Source: Alphaproteobacteria bacterium
Lineage (GTDB): Bacteria; Pseudomonadota; Alphaproteobacteria; Caulobacterales; Maricaulaceae
Reading direction: 5' to 3'
DNA length: 64,000 nucleotides
Assembly: GCA_016124675.1 (NCBI GenBank)
Contig: WGNG01000002.1
Location: 1-64,000 of the forward strand
Below, in pieces: positions 39,759-49,303 of the stretch. The notes beneath the pieces are model-generated. The model saw only the letters and a list, made by a program, of their open reading frames with translations, did not search any database and had not been told where the DNA came from. Every line of letters begins with the position of its first letter. Within the stretch, counting starts at the first letter, position 1. The position numbers and the translations under genes were made by a program.

Positions 39759-41057
39759 TCAGATATGGGGTTGCGCCGGTGTGAACTCCAGTGCGGCGCA
39801 TGAACGCGCTTGCGCGTCGCGTGCATCAAACCACGTTGGAAGCGCGGGAGGAAGCGTCAGACTGAGCACCCGGTCGCGCAGCAGCCAGCGGCCCGGTGCG
39901 TCATCGCCCGCCAGAACGGGCCCGTCAGCCGTCTCCGCCAGGATCAGGCCCGGGCGCAGCACGCCCGGCGCGTCCGCTTCGCCAAGCCCCGGCCGCCGCG
40001 CGCCGAGCAGGGTGAGGCGCAACGCCGCGGGCGCCGCAACCTCGTAGCGGCCATCGAACACGCCGGTCTCGCCAGCCGCGAGCGTCAGCGGCGCAGGAGC
40101 GGGCGCCCCGTCGGCGCGGCCCGCTGCGCCGGGGTCGCGTCCCAGCATCTTCGAGGCGGTAAGGTGGGCGCCCGCCCCGGTCATCGCGCCCCGGTCAGCC
40201 AGGGCGCCCAGAAAGCGGCGGACGAGACCGGGGCCGGGCTCCGCCGCCGCACCCGCAGCGGCGGTCAGGACGGCGGACAGGGCGCGCTCGCGCACATTGA
40301 CATCGGCTGCCAGGACCGCGTCCCGGTCAATCCTCACCCCGCCCCAGGACGTGAAGGCGCAGGCTTGCTGCACGAGGCTGTACGCGGCCTCTCCCGCCTC
40401 GCGGGCTGCCGCCAGCGCGCTGTCGCCAGCCCTGAGCAGCGCCGCCTCCATGCCGGGGTCCGGCGGGTCCTGACGCACCCGCACGCGCTCATGCCGGCGG
40501 TCGGCATTGGAAGGATCGTCGATCCAGTCCGCGCCTGATCGCCGCAGGGCGGCGCGCAGCGCATCGCGGCGCAGCCCCAGGAGCGGCCGCGCGATGGCGA
40601 GGCCGCGGCCCTCTGGCCAGACCGGGCTGGCGCTGACCGGCCCCATGGCCGCCAGAGTCCGCCCGCCACCCTGACGCGCAGCGCGCATGCGCAAGGTCTC
40701 AACCCGGTCGTCCAGCGTATGGCCAAGGCATAACAGGCTGACACCAAGGCGCCGGCAGGCGAGCGCCATCAGCCTGTGACGCGCCGTGCGCGCGGCGCCC
40801 TGGCCGGGGCGCGGCGCATCCCAGACCAGAACATGCGGCGTTGCGCCCAGCGCCTGTGCCCGGCGGGCGGCGAGCTCTGCCTCGGCGGGGCTCCCGGGGC
40901 GCAAGCGATGATCGACGATGAGGGCGTGCACGGCGGCGTCCGGCCAGCCCGCGCGCAAGGCGATGAGCAGCGCCGTGGAATCGCCGCCGCCGGAGAATCC
41001 GGCCGCGAAGACCGGCCGGTCCGGGATGTCAGGCCCGTGCTGGCGGTGCTGCGTCAC
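39759..41057 (-). CDS. tilS: tRNA(Ile)-lysidine synthetase
   Basis: ATP-dependent ligase of 432 aa that modifies C34 of tRNA-Ile(CAU) to lysidine, an essential step. PP-loop SGGGDSTALL near residue 22, LIVDHRLRPGS, and LGHTLDDRVETLRMR. The C-terminal part is less conserved, as usual. Sits between cpoB and ftsH as in many alphaproteobacteria. Confidence 0.92.
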   Translation of the reverse strand: MTQHRQHGPDIPDRPVFAAGFSGGGDSTALLIALRAGWPDAAVHALIVDHRLRPGSPAEAELAARRAQALGATPHVLVWDAPRPGQGAARTARHRLMALACRRLGVSLLCLGHTLDDRVETLRMRAARQGGGRTLAAMGPVSASPVWPEGRGLAIARPLLGLRRDALRAALRRSGADWIDDPSNADRRHERVRVRQDPPDPGMEAALLRAGDSALAAAREAGEAAYSLVQQACAFTSWGGVRIDRDAVLAADVNVRERALSAVLTAAAGAAAEPGPGLVRRFLGALADRGAMTGAGAHLTASKMLGRDPGAAGRADGAPAPAPLTLAAGETGVFDGRYEVAAPAALRLTLLGARRPGLGEADAPGVLRPGLILAETADGPVLAGDDAPGRWLLRDRVLSLTLPPALPTWFDARDAQARSCAALEFTPAQPHI

Positions 41058-41078
41058 CCGCGCGCCGGCCCCGCCCGG

Positions 41079-41906
41079 TCAGCAGCCGGTGCGCGCGCGC
41101 TCACGCTCGGCGCGCCGGCGCGCATCATCGCTGGCGGAAGGGTATTCGCGCGAGAAGGTCCCCAGGAGCTGGCAGGCGCGGTCCCTCTGGCCCAGCCCGG
41201 CAAAGGCGGCGGCCAGGCGCACCAGCGCGTCAGGGGCGCGCTCGCCGCGCTGGTCGGTGCGCAGGGAGGCGATATAGGCGTCGGCGGCGTCCGCCAGATC
41301 GCCGTTCACGAACCGGGTCTCGCCCAGCCAGTACCACGCCTCGCCCGCAAGCCGGTGATCGCCATGCTGATCGGTGAAGGCCTGGAAGCCGTCTTCCGCG
41401 CCGGCAAAATCCCCGTCGAGAAGGCGCGTGCGGGCGCGTGCAAACGCCTCTTCAGGATCGCCAGCCGCCGCGGGCGCAGCATCCGGCGCGCCGGACAGCG
41501 TGTCGTCGGGCAGGCGCAGGGGCTGGACGGTCTGGGCGCGGGCCTGACCGAACGGGTCATCCGGATTGATTTCGGCGGGCCCCTGCACCAGCGTATCGCC
41601 GCCTTCGCTGGCCAGGGGCGGCGCGCTTCGGATCTGCTCCAGTGTCTGGCGCAGCTGCCGGTTCTCGAAATTCAGCCGCTCGATCTCGCCGGTCAGCACG
41701 CGCTGTTCGCGTTCCAGCGCATCCAGGCGCGACAGCAGCGCCTCGGCCAGCGGATCGCCAGCCTGCGCCCCGGATTCAAGCTGCGCCAGGCGCGCTTCCA
41801 GATTATCCAGCCGCGCCTGGAGTTCGCGCCGGCTCTGGGCCTCCGCAGGCGCGGCGAGCGCCAGGCAGAGGAACACGAGAAAGGCAGGCAGGGCGGCGCG
41901 CAGCAT
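41079..41906 (-). CDS. cpoB: Tol-Pal-associated periplasmic protein CpoB/YbgF
   Basis: Periplasmic protein of 275 aa: signal peptide, an N-terminal trimerising coiled coil (about residues 24-95), a disordered acidic linker, then TPR repeats (EAFARARTRLLDGDFAGAE and two more). Coordinates peptidoglycan synthesis with outer-membrane constriction via TolA in enterics. Ends R-T-G-C. Downstream of pal, as usual. Confidence 0.9.
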   Translation of the reverse strand: MLRAALPAFLVFLCLALAAPAEAQSRRELQARLDNLEARLAQLESGAQAGDPLAEALLSRLDALEREQRVLTGEIERLNFENRQLRQTLEQIRSAPPLASEGGDTLVQGPAEINPDDPFGQARAQTVQPLRLPDDTLSGAPDAAPAAAGDPEEAFARARTRLLDGDFAGAEDGFQAFTDQHGDHRLAGEAWYWLGETRFVNGDLADAADAYIASLRTDQRGERAPDALVRLAAAFAGLGQRDRACQLLGTFSREYPSASDDARRRAERERARTGC

Positions 41907-42000
41907 GGCGGTCTCCGGACTGTCGGACGGGAGGCGGTGTCGCGGGTCAGTTTCCGCGCCCGCGCGGCGAAATCAAGGCGCCGGGGGCCCTGACAGCATC

Positions 42001-42028
42001 GCGCCCGCAAGCATCAGCTTGCGGGCGC
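42001..42028. repeat. Perfect 12-bp hairpin between pal and cpoB
   Basis: GCGCCCGCAAGC-ATCA-GCTTGCGGGCGC, a perfect stem with a four-base loop. No T tract follows on the minus strand, so it is probably an RNA stability or partial-termination structure between pal and cpoB rather than a full terminator. Confidence 0.8.
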
Positions 42029-42059
42029 GCAGCAGGACCTGAACAATCCGGTCAGTCAA

Positions 42060-42584
42060 TCAGGACATCGAGCCCGACTGGATCACGGTGGTGGCGTTCC
42101 GATTGATCGCCCAGCACTCTTCAGTGGACTGGCGGCAGGTCGGACGCTCCTTGCCGTAGGAGACGGTCTCGATACGCGAAGGATCAACGCCCTGGGCGAC
42201 CAGGAAGTCGCGGGCTGCGTTGGCCCGGCGGGCGCCGAGAGCCAGGTTGTATTCGCGGGTGCCGCGCTCGTCGGCATTGCCGGCGATCAGGACGCGGGTA
42301 TTGGAGTAGCTGGCGAGCCACGCGGCCTGCTGGCGAAGCGTTTCGCGCGCTTCATTGGTCAGGTCATGACGGTCATAACCGTAGAAGACACGGTCGCCGG
42401 CAGTGGCGGCGAAGTGTTCCGGCGTGCCCGGCGTGGGGCCTTCCGGCTGGACAGGGCCATTGTCAGGCGTAACGTTGCCCGATCCGCCATTGGTGATCGG
42501 ATCCGGATCGACGTCGGGGCGGCTGGCGCAGGCCGAGGCCAGGAGGCCGAGAGCGGCGACAGCAGCAAAGGTGAGGCGCATCAT
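42060..42584 (-). CDS. pal: Peptidoglycan-associated lipoprotein Pal
   Basis: Outer-membrane lipoprotein of 174 aa. Lipobox LLASAC with C19, then an OmpA-type peptidoglycan-binding domain (VFYGYDRHDLTNEARETL, IAGNADERGTREYNLALGARR). It anchors the outer membrane to the cell wall. The MM start is favoured by the AGAGGGA site eight bases upstream. The long N-terminal open frame is not used. Confidence 0.93.
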   Translation of the reverse strand: MMRLTFAAVAALGLLASACASRPDVDPDPITNGGSGNVTPDNGPVQPEGPTPGTPEHFAATAGDRVFYGYDRHDLTNEARETLRQQAAWLASYSNTRVLIAGNADERGTREYNLALGARRANAARDFLVAQGVDPSRIETVSYGKERPTCRQSTEECWAINRNATTVIQSGSMS

Positions 42585-42706
42585 GTTATGTTTCCCTCTA
42601 GAAGCCTGCCGCCGATGGCTGCAAGGCGCGTGCATCTACGCGAAATACGGGCATACGCGCAATCCCCCCGGCAACGCGCAAGCGCAAAATTTGTTGCACG
42701 CCGGCG

Positions 42707-44068
42707 CTATTCAATCAAGGGCGACCAGGCCGGATCCGAGGCGGCGCCCTGGGTCGGCAGCCGGCGCAGATTGAACCCGGCCAGATCCACGCTCCAGATG
42801 GAATATTGCGTGCCATTGCGATCGAAATCGCCGCGGGTGAAGGCGAGGATGCGCCCGTTCGGCGCCCAGGTCGGGCTGTCCACGAAATAACCCTCGTAGA
42901 GGATCCGCTCGCCGCCCGACCCGTCCGCGCGCACCACGCCCAGCGCAAACCGTCCGCCGGCTTGCTGGCGCACGAAAGCCACCAGATCGCCGCGCGGCGA
43001 CCAGGCCGGGGCGTAATACTGACCTTCTGCGAAGGTGATGCGGGTGACGTCTGCGCCGTCGGCGGTCATCACATACAGCTGGGACCGGCCCGAACGGTTG
43101 GATGAGAACACGATCTGGTCCCCGCCCGGCGCATAGGACGGCGAGACGTCGTCGGCGGGATGATTGGTGATCTGGCGCAGGATGCGGCTGCGCAGGTCGT
43201 AGCGGAAGATGTGGTGCGACCCGTGCCGCTCGGCGGCCACCACCAGCGAGCGCCCGTCCGGCGCAAAGCGCGGCGCCAGCGACTGGCCTTCCCCGCTGAT
43301 GGACGGCCCGCCGCCATCAAACAGGGATTCGCGCCGCCCGGTGGCGAGGTCGTAGAGATAGCTCATATTCCGCCCGTCCTCGCGCTGGGCGACGAAGGTG
43401 ATCTGCTGCGTGCTGGGCGAGTAATTGGGCAGCAGCGCCATGTAGGTGCGGTCAGTCAGCAGGGACGGATTGGCGCCGTCCTGGTCCATCACCGCAAGGC
43501 GGCGCAGGGTCTGGCCGTCGGCGCCGGTCGATTCGGCGACATAAACGATGCGCGAGTCGAAATAGCCCTGCTCGCCGGTCAGGCGCTCGTACACCGCGTC
43601 GGAAACCTTGTGGGCGATCCGGCGCCAGTTGTCGGGCGTGGTGGCGAACTGCAAGCCCAGCAATTGCTGCTCGGTGGCGGTATCCCACAGCCGGAAGGAA
43701 ATCTGCATGCGGTCTTCGCCATCGATGGTGACGCGGCCGACCAGCAGCGCCGAGGCGTTGATCACACGCCAGTCGCCAAAACGCGGGCGCAGGTCGATAT
43801 TCTCGATCTGCTCGATGAAGGCGTCCGGATCCACCGGCGTGAACAGGCCTGAATTGGCGAGATTATTGTTGATCACCCGCGCGATATCGGCGCCTGCATC
43901 GGCGGCGCGCCGGTCCGCACCGATAAAGTCGGGGATGGCCACCGGCATCGGATCGAGATGGCCGTCGGTGACATCCACCCTCAGCGGGGTCTGGGCGAGG
44001 GCCGGCGCAGCGAGCAGGGCGAGGGCGGCCAACAAGGCTGCCAGGCGGGCAAGGCGGGCGATGATCAT
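42707..44068 (-). CDS. tolB: Tol-Pal translocation protein TolB
   Basis: Periplasmic beta-propeller of 453 aa with signal peptide (LAALLAALALLAAPALAQ), N-terminal domain, and repeated propeller blades (SPSTQQITFVAQ, APDGRSLVVAAERHG, YAPGGDQIVFSSNRSG, SPRGDLVAFVRQ, APNGRILAFTRGD). It cycles between Pal and TolA. Directly after tolA. Confidence 0.95.
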   Translation of the reverse strand: MIIARLARLAALLAALALLAAPALAQTPLRVDVTDGHLDPMPVAIPDFIGADRRAADAGADIARVINNNLANSGLFTPVDPDAFIEQIENIDLRPRFGDWRVINASALLVGRVTIDGEDRMQISFRLWDTATEQQLLGLQFATTPDNWRRIAHKVSDAVYERLTGEQGYFDSRIVYVAESTGADGQTLRRLAVMDQDGANPSLLTDRTYMALLPNYSPSTQQITFVAQREDGRNMSYLYDLATGRRESLFDGGGPSISGEGQSLAPRFAPDGRSLVVAAERHGSHHIFRYDLRSRILRQITNHPADDVSPSYAPGGDQIVFSSNRSGRSQLYVMTADGADVTRITFAEGQYYAPAWSPRGDLVAFVRQQAGGRFALGVVRADGSGGERILYEGYFVDSPTWAPNGRILAFTRGDFDRNGTQYSIWSVDLAGFNLRRLPTQGAASDPAWSPLIE

Positions 44069-44104
44069 GGGACGCTCCGGACTTCAGGACGGGGGATGCG
44101 GTCG

Positions 44105-44908
44105 CTATCGGTTGTTCTGGGTGTCAACATTGACTTCAAGAAGGCGCCACTGCGCATAGGCTTCAGGCGGCAGGCGATAGGGCTGGCAGTCGATGACCGC
44201 GCGCATGGCCCGCTCGCCGGCCACCCTCAGGAAGGGATTGGGCGAGTTCATCACCCGCGCCTCGTCGCGCAGGCGCGGCGGGCTGGTGAGGGAGCCGTCG
44301 CGCTCCAGCCGCAGCTCGACGACCACCCGCAAATCCATATCGGCGGGCGCATCGGCGTTTGACCGTGTGCACCGCGCAATCTGACTGCGCAGCATATCCT
44401 GCAAAGTGGCTGTCATGTCCGTGCCTTCGCCGGCGCCGCGCCGGGTATCGCCCGTCTCGGCCGCGCCGGACCGGGTGTCCTGGCGGGAGAGGTCGATCAG
44501 GCGCGACAGATCATCCAGATCGAGCTCCGGCTCGACCGGCTGGCGGCGCGGCTCGGGCTCAGGCTCCGGCTCCGGCTCCGGTACGGGCTCGGCGGGGGCC
44601 GGCTCGGGTTCAGCCTCCGGTTCCGGCTCCGGCTCGTCAGGCAGCGGGGTGGGTTCCGGCTGGGTTTCCGGCTCGGGCTGGGTCTCCGGCTCGGGCATGA
44701 CGGGGTCCGGCGCCGGCTCGGGCAGAACCGGTTCGGGACCGGGGCGCGCGGCGCGCACATTCGTCACGTCCGCCAGCGTCACGAGCTCCACCGGCAGGAT
44801 CACCGAGTCCGATGCATAGCGCGCTGCTTGGGGAAAATAGATGAACCCGGTGGCCACCAGGGCCAGGTGGATCAGGGCCGACGCGATGAATCCGAAGACC
44901 TGGCGCAT
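44105..44908 (-). CDS. tolA: TolA-like energy-transducing protein
   Basis: A 267-aa protein: N-terminal TM helix (residues 5-25), a long Pro/Glu-rich linker of E-P repeats (about residues 58-122), and a compact C-terminal domain with a conserved cysteine pair region (IARCTRSN and DCQPYRLP). It links TolQR in the inner membrane to TolB/Pal. The DNA of the linker (about 44560-44700) is a low-complexity CCGGCT tract that may be unstable in length. Confidence 0.9.
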   Translation of the reverse strand: MRQVFGFIASALIHLALVATGFIYFPQAARYASDSVILPVELVTLADVTNVRAARPGPEPVLPEPAPDPVMPEPETQPEPETQPEPTPLPDEPEPEPEAEPEPAPAEPVPEPEPEPEPEPRRQPVEPELDLDDLSRLIDLSRQDTRSGAAETGDTRRGAGEGTDMTATLQDMLRSQIARCTRSNADAPADMDLRVVVELRLERDGSLTSPPRLRDEARVMNSPNPFLRVAGERAMRAVIDCQPYRLPPEAYAQWRLLEVNVDTQNNR

Positions 44909-44917
44909 GGCGCGCTC

Positions 44918-45355
44918 CTAGTCGCGGACAGGATCTGTGACGAGGCCGATATTGGGATAGCCCGAGGACGACACCCGGGCCATCACCCGTACGACATCGC
45001 CATAGGCGACGCCCTGGTCGGCGCGGATATAGACGCGCGTCCGCGCGCCCGCGCCGGCGATCGCGCGCAGGCGCGGGCCGAGCTCTTCAAAGCTGACCGC
45101 GGTCTCCATCAGGTAGATCTCGCCATCGCCCCGGATGGTGATGGTGAGCGGCTCCTCCGACGTCGTCATGGCGCGCGCTTCGGTGTCGGGCAGATCAACC
45201 TCGATGCCGACGGTCAGCAGCGGCGCCGAGATCATGAACACGATCAGCAGCACCAGCATCACGTCCACGAACGGCGTGACGTTGATTTCGGCGTTCGGCT
45301 TCCACCGGCGCCGGCCGCCGCCAGACCCTCCGCCTGTATCAATCCGGGCGCCCAT
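44918..45355 (-). CDS. tolR: TolR (ExbD-family proton-channel component)
   Basis: A 145-aa protein with a single N-terminal TM helix (about residues 28-46, INVTPFVDVMLVLLIVFMI) carrying the channel aspartate, then a periplasmic domain. Partner of TolQ and TolA in proton-driven motion. Separated from tolQ by four bases. Confidence 0.95.
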   Translation of the reverse strand: MGARIDTGGGSGGGRRRWKPNAEINVTPFVDVMLVLLIVFMISAPLLTVGIEVDLPDTEARAMTTSEEPLTITIRGDGEIYLMETAVSFEELGPRLRAIAGAGARTRVYIRADQGVAYGDVVRVMARVSSSGYPNIGLVTDPVRD

Positions 45356-45359
45356 GTTC

Positions 45360-46013
45360 CTAGCCCTCCCGGCTGGCCAGAGCGGTCAGATCGTCAACAA
45401 AGCCCTCAAGCCTCGATGCGTACTTGCCGAGATTGGAGCTCAGCGCATTGTAGAAAATCACCGCCGGGATGGCGGCGAACAGGCCCAGCGCCGTGGCGAA
45501 CAGCGCCTCTGCGATGCCCGGCGCCACCACCGCCAGCGACGTGTTCTCTTCTGTCGCGATGGCGCGAAACGCGTTCATGATGCCCCAAACCGTGCCGAAC
45601 AGGCCGATGAAGGGCGCTGACGAGCCGATGGAGGCGAGGATGCCGAGCCCCTTCTCCATCTTCGACAATTCGCGATTGGCCTCGGCCCCGCCGCTCTTGG
45701 CCACGGAAAATCCGTCCCAGTCGCGCAAGGCCGCCGCCAGCACCCGCCCGAACGGATCCTTGGGTTCGCGCGCATAGCGTTTGGCCAGATCGTCCAGCGC
45801 TGCGCCGGACCAGAAATCATTTTCAAATCGCACCGCGCGCCCGTGCGCGCGATTGAGCTCCATGGCTTTCTCGATGAAGAGCGCCCAAGACCAGATGGAC
45901 ATGAACACCAGAATGCCCATCACCGTCTTCACGACGATGTCGGCGCGCATGAACAGGTACAAGATTGTCAGCTCGTTCTGCGGGCTGGCCAGTTCAACGG
46001 CGACGCTTTCCAT
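45360..46013 (-). CDS. tolQ: TolQ (ExbB-family proton-channel component)
   Basis: A 217-aa membrane protein with three TM helices (near residues 22-42, 124-150 and 160-185). Conserved A-T-A-L-G-L and [10 protein letters not shown] blocks present. First gene of tolQRAB. Start at ATG 46013 (MESVAVELA); an upstream TTG frame is less likely. Confidence 0.93.
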   Translation of the reverse strand: MESVAVELASPQNELTILYLFMRADIVVKTVMGILVFMSIWSWALFIEKAMELNRAHGRAVRFENDFWSGAALDDLAKRYAREPKDPFGRVLAAALRDWDGFSVAKSGGAEANRELSKMEKGLGILASIGSSAPFIGLFGTVWGIMNAFRAIATEENTSLAVVAPGIAEALFATALGLFAAIPAVIFYNALSSNLGKYASRLEGFVDDLTALASREG

Positions 46014-46218
46014 GATGATCGACCGGACCCCTTTCTGGCGCGCCAAGAAACGGCGCGATGTGGCGAGTTGGAAGGCGCCCCCCCGGCTGCGCCGCTCCGC
46101 TGTGTAGCCGTGTGCAAGCCGCGCGCCAAGACGCAGGTCCGCGATGGATTCGCATGAACGCGTCCGAATGCGGCGATTTAAGGGAAAAAGGCTTAACGCA
46201 ACTGCCCCTTGCGGCGGT

Positions 46219-46668
46219 TCAGGCGTCCGGGCGCGGCGTGATCAGCCGCTCAAACGACGCCGCCGTCGCCGCCGGCAGGCGGCGGGGCCGCCCGTTGAGA
46301 TCGATGCAGGCGGCGTCCACCTGGGCGGTGATGAGGACGCTCTCGCCTTTCAGGATGCGCTGGCTGACGCTCAGCCTTGCGCCGCGCGCCTCCACAAAAC
46401 GGGTCTCCACCACCAGCGCGTCATCGATCCGCGCCGGGGCTATATAGTCCACGGCGATGCGGCGCACGGCGAAACCCAGCGGCGGGTCCAGCGCCAGAAG
46501 ATCGCTGTGCGACACCCCGGCGGTGCGCAGAGCATCCGTGCGTCCGCGCTCCAGGAATTTGAGATAATTGGCGTAATACACCACGCCGGTGAAATCGGTG
46601 TCTTCATAATAGACGCGTACAGGCAGGCGGTGCGCGCCGCCGCTCCACTGGCCGGCGTCCGGGCTCAC
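46219..46668 (-). CDS. ybgC: YbgC-type acyl-CoA thioesterase (hot-dog fold)
   Basis: Hot-dog thioesterase of 149 aa: [18 protein letters not shown] signature with catalytic D and the Y-Y-A-N motif. Gene order ruvB-ybgC-tolQ is typical, and YbgC is linked to the Tol-Pal system and phospholipid synthesis. Its ATG overlaps the ruvB stop by four bases. Confidence 0.93.
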   Translation of the reverse strand: MSPDAGQWSGGAHRLPVRVYYEDTDFTGVVYYANYLKFLERGRTDALRTAGVSHSDLLALDPPLGFAVRRIAVDYIAPARIDDALVVETRFVEARGARLSVSQRILKGESVLITAQVDAACIDLNGRPRRLPAATAASFERLITPRPDA

Positions 46669-47702
46669 GGCGCGTCCCCGAACAGGTCAGCATCGCCCGC
46701 TCTGCGCGGCGGCTCCAGACCCAGATGCGCCCACGCCCGGGCGGCGGCGACCCGGCCGCGCGGGGTGCGCTGGATGAAGCCCTGCTGGATCAGGAAGGGT
46801 TCGACGACGTCTTCAAGCGCATCACGCGCCTCGGCGCAGGCCGCCGCCAGCGTCTCCACGCCGGTGGGTCCACCGGCGAAGCTCTCGATCAGCACCCGCA
46901 AATAGCGCCGGTCGAGACTGTCGAGGCCCAGCACGTCTACGTCGAGGCGCGCCAGAGCCGCGTCGGCCACCGCGCGGTCGATCACCGGCGAACCATCGGA
47001 TTCGGCAAAGTCTCGCACCCGTCTCAGAAGCCGCCCCGCCACGCGCGGCGTACCGCGCGCGCGCCTTGCAATCTCCATGGCGCCGTCCTCAGTCATCGCC
47101 GCGCCCAGCTTGCCCGCGCCGCGCGCCACGATGTGGGCGAGCTCCGCCGCGTCATAAAACTCCAGCCGCACCGGCACGCCGAACCGGTCGCGCAGGGGCG
47201 TCGCCAGCAGGCCGGCGCGCGTGGTCGCGCCGATCAGGGTGAAGGGCGGCAAATCGATGCGCACGGTGCGCGCGCTGGGCCCTTCGCCGATCACCAGATC
47301 GAGGGCGAAATCCTCCATGGCGGGATAGAGAATCTCTTCCACAATGGGCTGCAGGCGGTGAATCTCGTCGATGAACAGGACGTCGCGCGGCTCCAGATTG
47401 GTCAGGATGGCGGCCAGATCGCCGGCGCGGGCAATGACGGGTCCGGAGGTGGCGCGAAAGCCCACGCCCAGCTCGCGCGCGACGATCTGGGCCAGTGTCG
47501 TCTTGCCCAGACCCGGCGGGCCGGATAGCAGCACATGGTCCAGCGCCTCGCCCCGCCGCCCGGCGGCGTCGACAAACACTTTCAGGTTGGAGATCGCCGC
47601 CGCCTGACCGACGAAATCGCCAAACGACAGGGGCCGCAACGCCTTGTCCCGCCCGTCCCCGGCCTGGTCTTCGGGCGAGATGATGCGCTCGGGGTCAGTC
47701 AT
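46665..47702 (-). CDS. ruvB: Holliday junction branch-migration ATPase RuvB
   Basis: AAA+ motor of 345 aa. N-terminal [11 protein letters not shown], Walker [13 protein letters not shown] near residue 62, Walker [10 protein letters not shown], arginine-finger region [18 protein letters not shown], and C-terminal winged-helix DLFGDAP end. It drives branch migration with RuvA. Normally next to ruvA, but here a 313-base repeat spacer separates them. Confidence 0.96.
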   Translation of the reverse strand: MTDPERIISPEDQAGDGRDKALRPLSFGDFVGQAAAISNLKVFVDAAGRRGEALDHVLLSGPPGLGKTTLAQIVARELGVGFRATSGPVIARAGDLAAILTNLEPRDVLFIDEIHRLQPIVEEILYPAMEDFALDLVIGEGPSARTVRIDLPPFTLIGATTRAGLLATPLRDRFGVPVRLEFYDAAELAHIVARGAGKLGAAMTEDGAMEIARRARGTPRVAGRLLRRVRDFAESDGSPVIDRAVADAALARLDVDVLGLDSLDRRYLRVLIESFAGGPTGVETLAAACAEARDALEDVVEPFLIQQGFIQRTPRGRVAAARAWAHLGLEPPRRAGDADLFGDAP

Positions 47703-48015
47703 GGGACGGTTCCTGAGGCACCGCTCCTTACGCGATTTGCGGTGAAGGAGGCGCCGAAGCGATAGAGGCGGACGCTGCTCTTACAATTCGTCCCTTTTGC
47801 GTTTTCCCGGCGAAAGCCGGGACCCAGACAGACCGCCGCAACTGGGCCCCGGCTTTCGCCGGGGAAGCGCTGGAGAGCAAGGGCGAGTTCATAGTTTGGC
47901 GCTCGCCCCCAACCGGCTTCGCCTCGCTCAGCCCGTTCGGCCGGTCGTCTGGTCCCCCGGACCAGACTTGGCGGCCTCACCCACACAAGAGGGAAGGAAA
48001 AAAAGTCCTGAACCC
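47703..48015. repeat. Repeat-filled spacer between ruvB and ruvA
   Basis: No gene is evident. Contains an inverted pair of CCCGGC-GAAA-GCCGGG type hairpins (47803-47826 and 47843-47866, each the reverse of the other) and a second element, 47935-47982, nearly identical over 48 bases to the inverse of 35686-35733, with a perfect 9-bp hairpin GTCTGGTCC-CCC-GGACCAGAC. It splits a normally tight operon. Confidence 0.75.
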
Positions 48016-48654
48016 TCATCGCGCCAGCTCTTTCAGCGCGGCCTTGATCAGCGCGCCTTCGCCCGCCTCATCGCCCAGATCACGCAGGGCCTGCGCGGCG
48101 GCGCGGCGGGCGTCGCTTTCGCCATAGCCCAGATTGATCAGCGCCGACACCGCCGCCTCGCGCGCGGCGCTGGCGGCGGGCGCGCCGGGCTCGGACCGTG
48201 CGCCTGATCCGGCAGGCGCGGCCAGCGCCGCGCCCCCGCCCAGCGTGCGTCCGGCGGGCGGCGCCTTGTCTTTGAGTTCCGTGGCGATGCGCTGGGCGAG
48301 CTTGGGGCCGACGCCTCTGGCGCGCGAGAAGGCCGAGGCGTCGCCCAGCGCCGCCGCGCTTTCAATCTCGCCCGGCGCAATGGCGTCGAGCAGGGCCAGC
48401 GCATGGCGTGCGCCCACGCCCTGCACCGACTGCAGGCGCACGAACCAGGCGCGCTCGGACTCTGTGAGGAAGGCGAAGAGCTTGAGCGCGTCCTCGCGCA
48501 CATAGGTCTCCACATGCACGCTGACCGCCGCGCCGGGGCTGAGGCGTGAGAGCGTGCGCGCGCCGGCATGGACGAGATAGCCCACCCCGCCCACGTCGAT
48601 GACCGCCTCTTCCTCGCCCACGCTGTCCACGATCCCCTTGAGCTTGCCGATCAT
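48016..48654 (-). CDS. ruvA: Holliday junction DNA helicase subunit RuvA
   Basis: A 212-aa protein with RuvA N-terminal OB fold, two helix-hairpin-helix motifs (LQSVQGVGARHALALLDA, GVGPKLAQRIATELKDK) and a C-terminal UBA-like RuvB-binding domain after a Gly/Ala-rich linker. Holds the junction square-planar. Overlaps ruvC by four bases (ATGA). Confidence 0.95.
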   Translation of the reverse strand: MIGKLKGIVDSVGEEEAVIDVGGVGYLVHAGARTLSRLSPGAAVSVHVETYVREDALKLFAFLTESERAWFVRLQSVQGVGARHALALLDAIAPGEIESAAALGDASAFSRARGVGPKLAQRIATELKDKAPPAGRTLGGGAALAAPAGSGARSEPGAPAASAAREAAVSALINLGYGESDARRAAAQALRDLGDEAGEGALIKAALKELAR

Positions 48655-49160
48655 GACGCCGCCCTTGCTGAAACCATCCCGGCCGGCCGCCGGTGATGGG
48701 CGTGACAGATGGCGACCGCCAGCGCGTCCGCGGCGTCGGCCTCGGCCTTTGCGCCCGGCAGGATGACCGCCACCATGGCCGCGATCTGGGCCTTGTCCGC
48801 GGCGCCAGTGCCCACCACCGCCTTTTTCACCAGGCGCGGCGCATATTCGGCGACGCTGAGCCCTGCCCGTGCGGGCGCCAGCATGGCCGCGGCGCGGGCC
48901 TGACCGAGCTTCAGGGCGCTGGCGGGATTGACGTGGACGAACTGGTCCTCGACGGCGGCTTCATGGGGCCCATGTTCGGCGATCAGGGCGTCGAGCGCGT
49001 CATGGATCGCGCACAGGCGCAGCGCCATCGGCGCGCGCGCCGGCGCGCGGATCACGCCATAGGCCACCAGCGCCAGCCGGGACCCGGTCTGGTCAATCAT
49101 GCCCCAGCCCGTGGCGCCAAGGCCGGGATCGACGCCGAGAATGCGAATCGCTGCGCTCAT
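48651..49160 (-). CDS. ruvC: Holliday junction resolvase RuvC
   Basis: Endonuclease of 169 aa. Catalytic acids D11 (ILGVDPGLG), E71 (AAVEDQFVH) and the C-terminal D pair in EADAADALAVAICHAHH. Start ATG 49160 gives the conserved M-x-x-x-I-R-I-L-G-V-D-P-G. First gene of ruvCA here. Confidence 0.94.
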   Translation of the reverse strand: MSAAIRILGVDPGLGATGWGMIDQTGSRLALVAYGVIRAPARAPMALRLCAIHDALDALIAEHGPHEAAVEDQFVHVNPASALKLGQARAAAMLAPARAGLSVAEYAPRLVKKAVVGTGAADKAQIAAMVAVILPGAKAEADAADALAVAICHAHHRRPAGMVSARAAS

Positions 49161-49303
49161 GGGGCCAGCATAGCCCGGCTTGTTCACTCCCGCGCGTGCG
49201 GTTTCAGACACCAGGAATAGAAGGCGCGGCAGTTCGACTTTTTTTGCTCGCCATACGCCAAACCGCGCCGTAGAGTCAGTGTGTTGAAGCTTGGGGGGCG
49301 GAT

